Origin: Melioribacteraceae bacterium
Lineage (GTDB): Bacteria > Bacteroidota > Ignavibacteria > Ignavibacteriales > Melioribacteraceae
Length of the DNA stretch: 8,081 nucleotides
Direction of reading: 5' to 3'
NCBI GenBank assembly: GCA_026987055.1
Contig: JALSNL010000400.1
Span: 1-8,081 of the forward strand
Positions 6,543 to 8,081 of the stretch are shown here, one piece after another. The notes under the pieces are model-generated. The model searched no databases. It saw only the letters and a list, made by a program, of their open reading frames with translations, and was not told the origin of the DNA. The stretch's first letter is position 1, and the number at the start of each line of letters is the position of its first letter. The position numbers and the translations under genes are program-made.

Positions 6543-7319
6543 CTAAGCTCCTATTGCTTTTACTAGTTCAAATAAATCTTTTTCATATTGATAAATTAAA
6601 TCTTTAAACAAATAAACATAAAGTGGAGTAACCAAAGCTAATAACAGAACCCCAAGCATAAGTTTCAACGGTAGTAATACAAAAAATACTTGGAAAGAAG
6701 GACTAACTCTTGCTATTATACCACTAGCAAGGTGAACCAAAAAGAATGCAACTATTACAGGGGAAGCAATTTTTACAGCAAGAATAAAAATGCTTGCTGA
6801 ATATTTAACTAATAATTTATATACCGATTCCGTAACTTGAAATTTTCCAATAGGTATAATCTTAAATGAATAAGTAACTGCTTGTACAACAAAATGATGA
6901 CCGTTAATTAAAACAAAAACTACAATAATTGTTAAAACCAAAAGTGTGGAAATTATATTCCCTTGTGTATTGGAAGAAGGATCAAACATTTGTGTCATAG
7001 CTAAACCCATATCTCTACCAAAAAGTAATCCGGCAAAAGATACACCATGGAAAACTATATTAAGTGTCATTCCCATAATTACACCGGTAAGAATTTCTTT
7101 AATTCCATATAAAATCAAAATAACAAATCCAAAATCTTGTGGAATTATAATTTTATCAACACTAAAAAAGGCTATATAAGTTACTATTAGTGCTAAAGCT
7201 AAACGTACTAACACCGGAATATTATCACTATTATAAATAGGGGCAAATACAAACATTGCACTTATTCTTAAAAAAATCATAATACCGGTCAGGAAGTCTA
7301 TTGTTAGTATTTCGGCCAT
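6543..7319 (-). CDS. fliR: FliR, flagellar export-gate membrane protein
   Basis: A 258-residue, very hydrophobic FliR with about six membrane segments. Recognisable family blocks are FLRISAMFVFAPIYNSDNIP (16-35), the conserved GRDMGLAMTQMFDPSSNTQGN (101-121), and the C-terminal ASGIIARVSPSFQVFFVLLPLKLMLG (198-223), which matches the usual ARVSPQxNVFFxGLPLK block. FliR joins FliP5 and FliQ4 as the single FliR subunit of the export-gate core in the MS ring. The start ATG overlaps the fliQ stop by one base (TAATG) and has no Shine-Dalgarno, so reinitiation by ribosomes finishing fliQ is likely. The gene ends with TAG then TAA just before flhB. No oddities were seen. Confidence 0.96.
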   Translation of the reverse strand: MAEILTIDFLTGIMIFLRISAMFVFAPIYNSDNIPVLVRLALALIVTYIAFFSVDKIIIPQDFGFVILILYGIKEILTGVIMGMTLNIVFHGVSFAGLLFGRDMGLAMTQMFDPSSNTQGNIISTLLVLTIIVVFVLINGHHFVVQAVTYSFKIIPIGKFQVTESVYKLLVKYSASIFILAVKIASPVIVAFFLVHLASGIIARVSPSFQVFFVLLPLKLMLGVLLLALVTPLYVYLFKDLIYQYEKDLFELVKAIGA

Positions 7320-7585
7320 TATAATACCGTTGAAATTAAGTTGAATATTTTATGTGTAAATGCAATCATTTTATCAGTAATAAAAGGTAGAGCAACTATA
7401 ACTGCAATTGCAGTAATTACTATTTTAGGAACAAAGGTCATTGTTTGTTCTTGAATAGATGTTGCCGCTTGGAAAATTGAAATAATTACACCAACAATTA
7501 AACCTGCCCCAAGAATAGGTGCTAAAATTAATAATACTAAATAAAAGGCTTCGGTCAATATTTCTATTACTAAATCTATACTCAT
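7319..7585 (-). CDS. fliQ: FliQ, flagellar export-gate membrane protein
   Basis: FliQ of 88 residues, matching the usual 89. It has two long membrane helices at about 8-37 and 51-72, joined by the conserved FQAATSIQEQTMTFVPK segment (38-54). It forms the FliP5Q4R1 core with its neighbours. I place the start at ATG 7585-7583, giving MSIDLVIEIL. A TAAGGAG Shine-Dalgarno (7601-7595) lies 9 bases upstream, the ATG overlaps the fliP TGA as ATGA, and the length then agrees with the family. The frame stays open upstream to a GTG at 7627, but that would add 14 residues unlike FliQ, lacks a Shine-Dalgarno and lies deep inside fliP. Confidence 0.95.
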   Translation of the reverse strand: MSIDLVIEILTEAFYLVLLILAPILGAGLIVGVIISIFQAATSIQEQTMTFVPKIVITAIAVIVALPFITDKMIAFTHKIFNLISTVL

Positions 7586-8081
7586 ATCTGAATACTCCTT
7601 ACCAGAGAACCAATTATTAAAGTCCACCCGTCAACTAAAACAAATAGTAATATTTTAAATGGCATTGAAATCATCATAGGCGGTAACATCATCATACCCA
7701 TTGACATCAATATACTTGCAACAATCATATCTACCATAACAAATGGTATAAACAAAAAGAAACCTATTATAAAACCTGCTCTTAATTCACTTAGAACAAA
7801 TGATGGGATTAAAATTCGTATTGGCAAATCTTGTTCGGTTGCCGGTTGAGGAGTATTAGATAATTCTAAGAAAAACTTAAGTTCTTCATCCCTAGTATTT
7901 TGCAACATAAATCTTTTTAACGGAACCATACCTCTTTCATAAGCTTCTTCCGCATTTATTTTTTTTGCCATGTAGGGTTTTAAGGCTACTTCATTAAATT
8001 TATTCCATGTTGGGGTCATAATAAAAAGTGTTACAAAAAGAGCAACACCTGCCAGCAATTGATTTGGCGGCATTTGCATTG
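7582..8081 (-). CDS. fliP: FliP, flagellar export-gate protein, C-terminal part (5' end beyond window)
   Basis: The frame enters from outside the window; the visible 165 complete codons are the C-terminal two-thirds of a protein usually about 245 residues long. The first visible Met is not a start: it begins the conserved MPPNQLLAGVALFVTLFIM block, which lies well inside FliP. A periplasmic-type hydrophilic stretch follows (about 25-85). Then comes the family signature IPSFVLSELRAGFIIGFFLFIPFVMVDMIVASILMSMGMMMLPP (91-134) and the C-terminal helix LPFK-like MPFKILLFVLVDGW. The methionine-rich run around MSMGMMMLPPMM corresponds to the loop proposed to gate the FliP pore. The TGA stop overlaps the fliQ start as ATGA, consistent with a single transcription unit. 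Upstream neighbours, such as fliO or fliN, are not visible. Confidence 0.96.
   Translation of the reverse strand, partial: MQMPPNQLLAGVALFVTLFIMTPTWNKFNEVALKPYMAKKINAEEAYERGMVPLKRFMLQNTRDEELKFFLELSNTPQPATEQDLPIRILIPSFVLSELRAGFIIGFFLFIPFVMVDMIVASILMSMGMMMLPPMMISMPFKILLFVLVDGWTLIIGSLVRSIQI
7595..7601 (-). promoter_or_regulatory. Ribosome binding site deciding the fliQ start
   Basis: The minus strand reads TAAGGAG inside the last codons of fliP, 9 bases before ATG 7585-7583. It is the strongest Shine-Dalgarno in the export-gate block and argues for the 88-residue FliQ rather than the GTG-initiated 102-residue frame. Confidence 0.85.

Overview
The window is a flagellar export and assembly locus read entirely from the minus strand, so transcription runs from high to low coordinates. 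In transcription order it holds the C-terminal part of fliP, then fliQ, fliR, flhB, flhA, flhF, flhG, a small two-helix membrane protein gene, a fliA-type sigma factor gene, and the N-terminal part of an HDOD-domain gene that leaves the window at position 1. The DNA is AT-rich (roughly 30% G+C by eye). The plus-strand open frames all lie inside these genes and look like shadows.

The first block (8081 to 1480) is very compact. Neighbouring genes overlap by 1 to 4 bases or are separated by 1 to 3. FliP, FliQ, FliR, FlhB and FlhA are the five membrane components of the flagellar type III export gate. FlhF (SRP-type GTPase) and FlhG (MinD-like ATPase) set where, and how many, flagella are built. 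The FlhF/FlhG pair next to the export gate is typical of bacteria with polar or numerically controlled flagella.

The second block (1361 to 1) begins after the only real intergenic gap, 118 bases (1362-1479). That gap contains a good match to a sigma-54 (-24/-12) promoter. About 105 bases upstream of its predicted start lies a perfect 9-bp dyad that spans the flhG stop codon. I read these as a candidate RpoN promoter with an activator site, driving the small membrane protein, the flagellar sigma factor and the HDOD protein. This would place fliA under RpoN control, as in many hierarchical flagellar cascades. The sigma factor itself is unusual: it appears to lack most of the sigma-3 domain.

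Taxonomy is not settled by the window. Low G+C, clear Shine-Dalgarno sites, an RpoN-like promoter and FlhF/FlhG point to a diderm, flagellated, AT-rich lineage. The order flhF-flhG-small membrane protein-fliA recalls Campylobacterota, but flhA directly upstream of flhF does not fit their usual arrangement. A deferribacterial or ignavibacterial-type lineage is a guess only. I found no mobile element, CRISPR array, tRNA or rRNA. The gene set is mostly classical; the novel candidates are the regulatory gap, the shortened sigma factor, the small membrane protein and the coupled HDOD gene.
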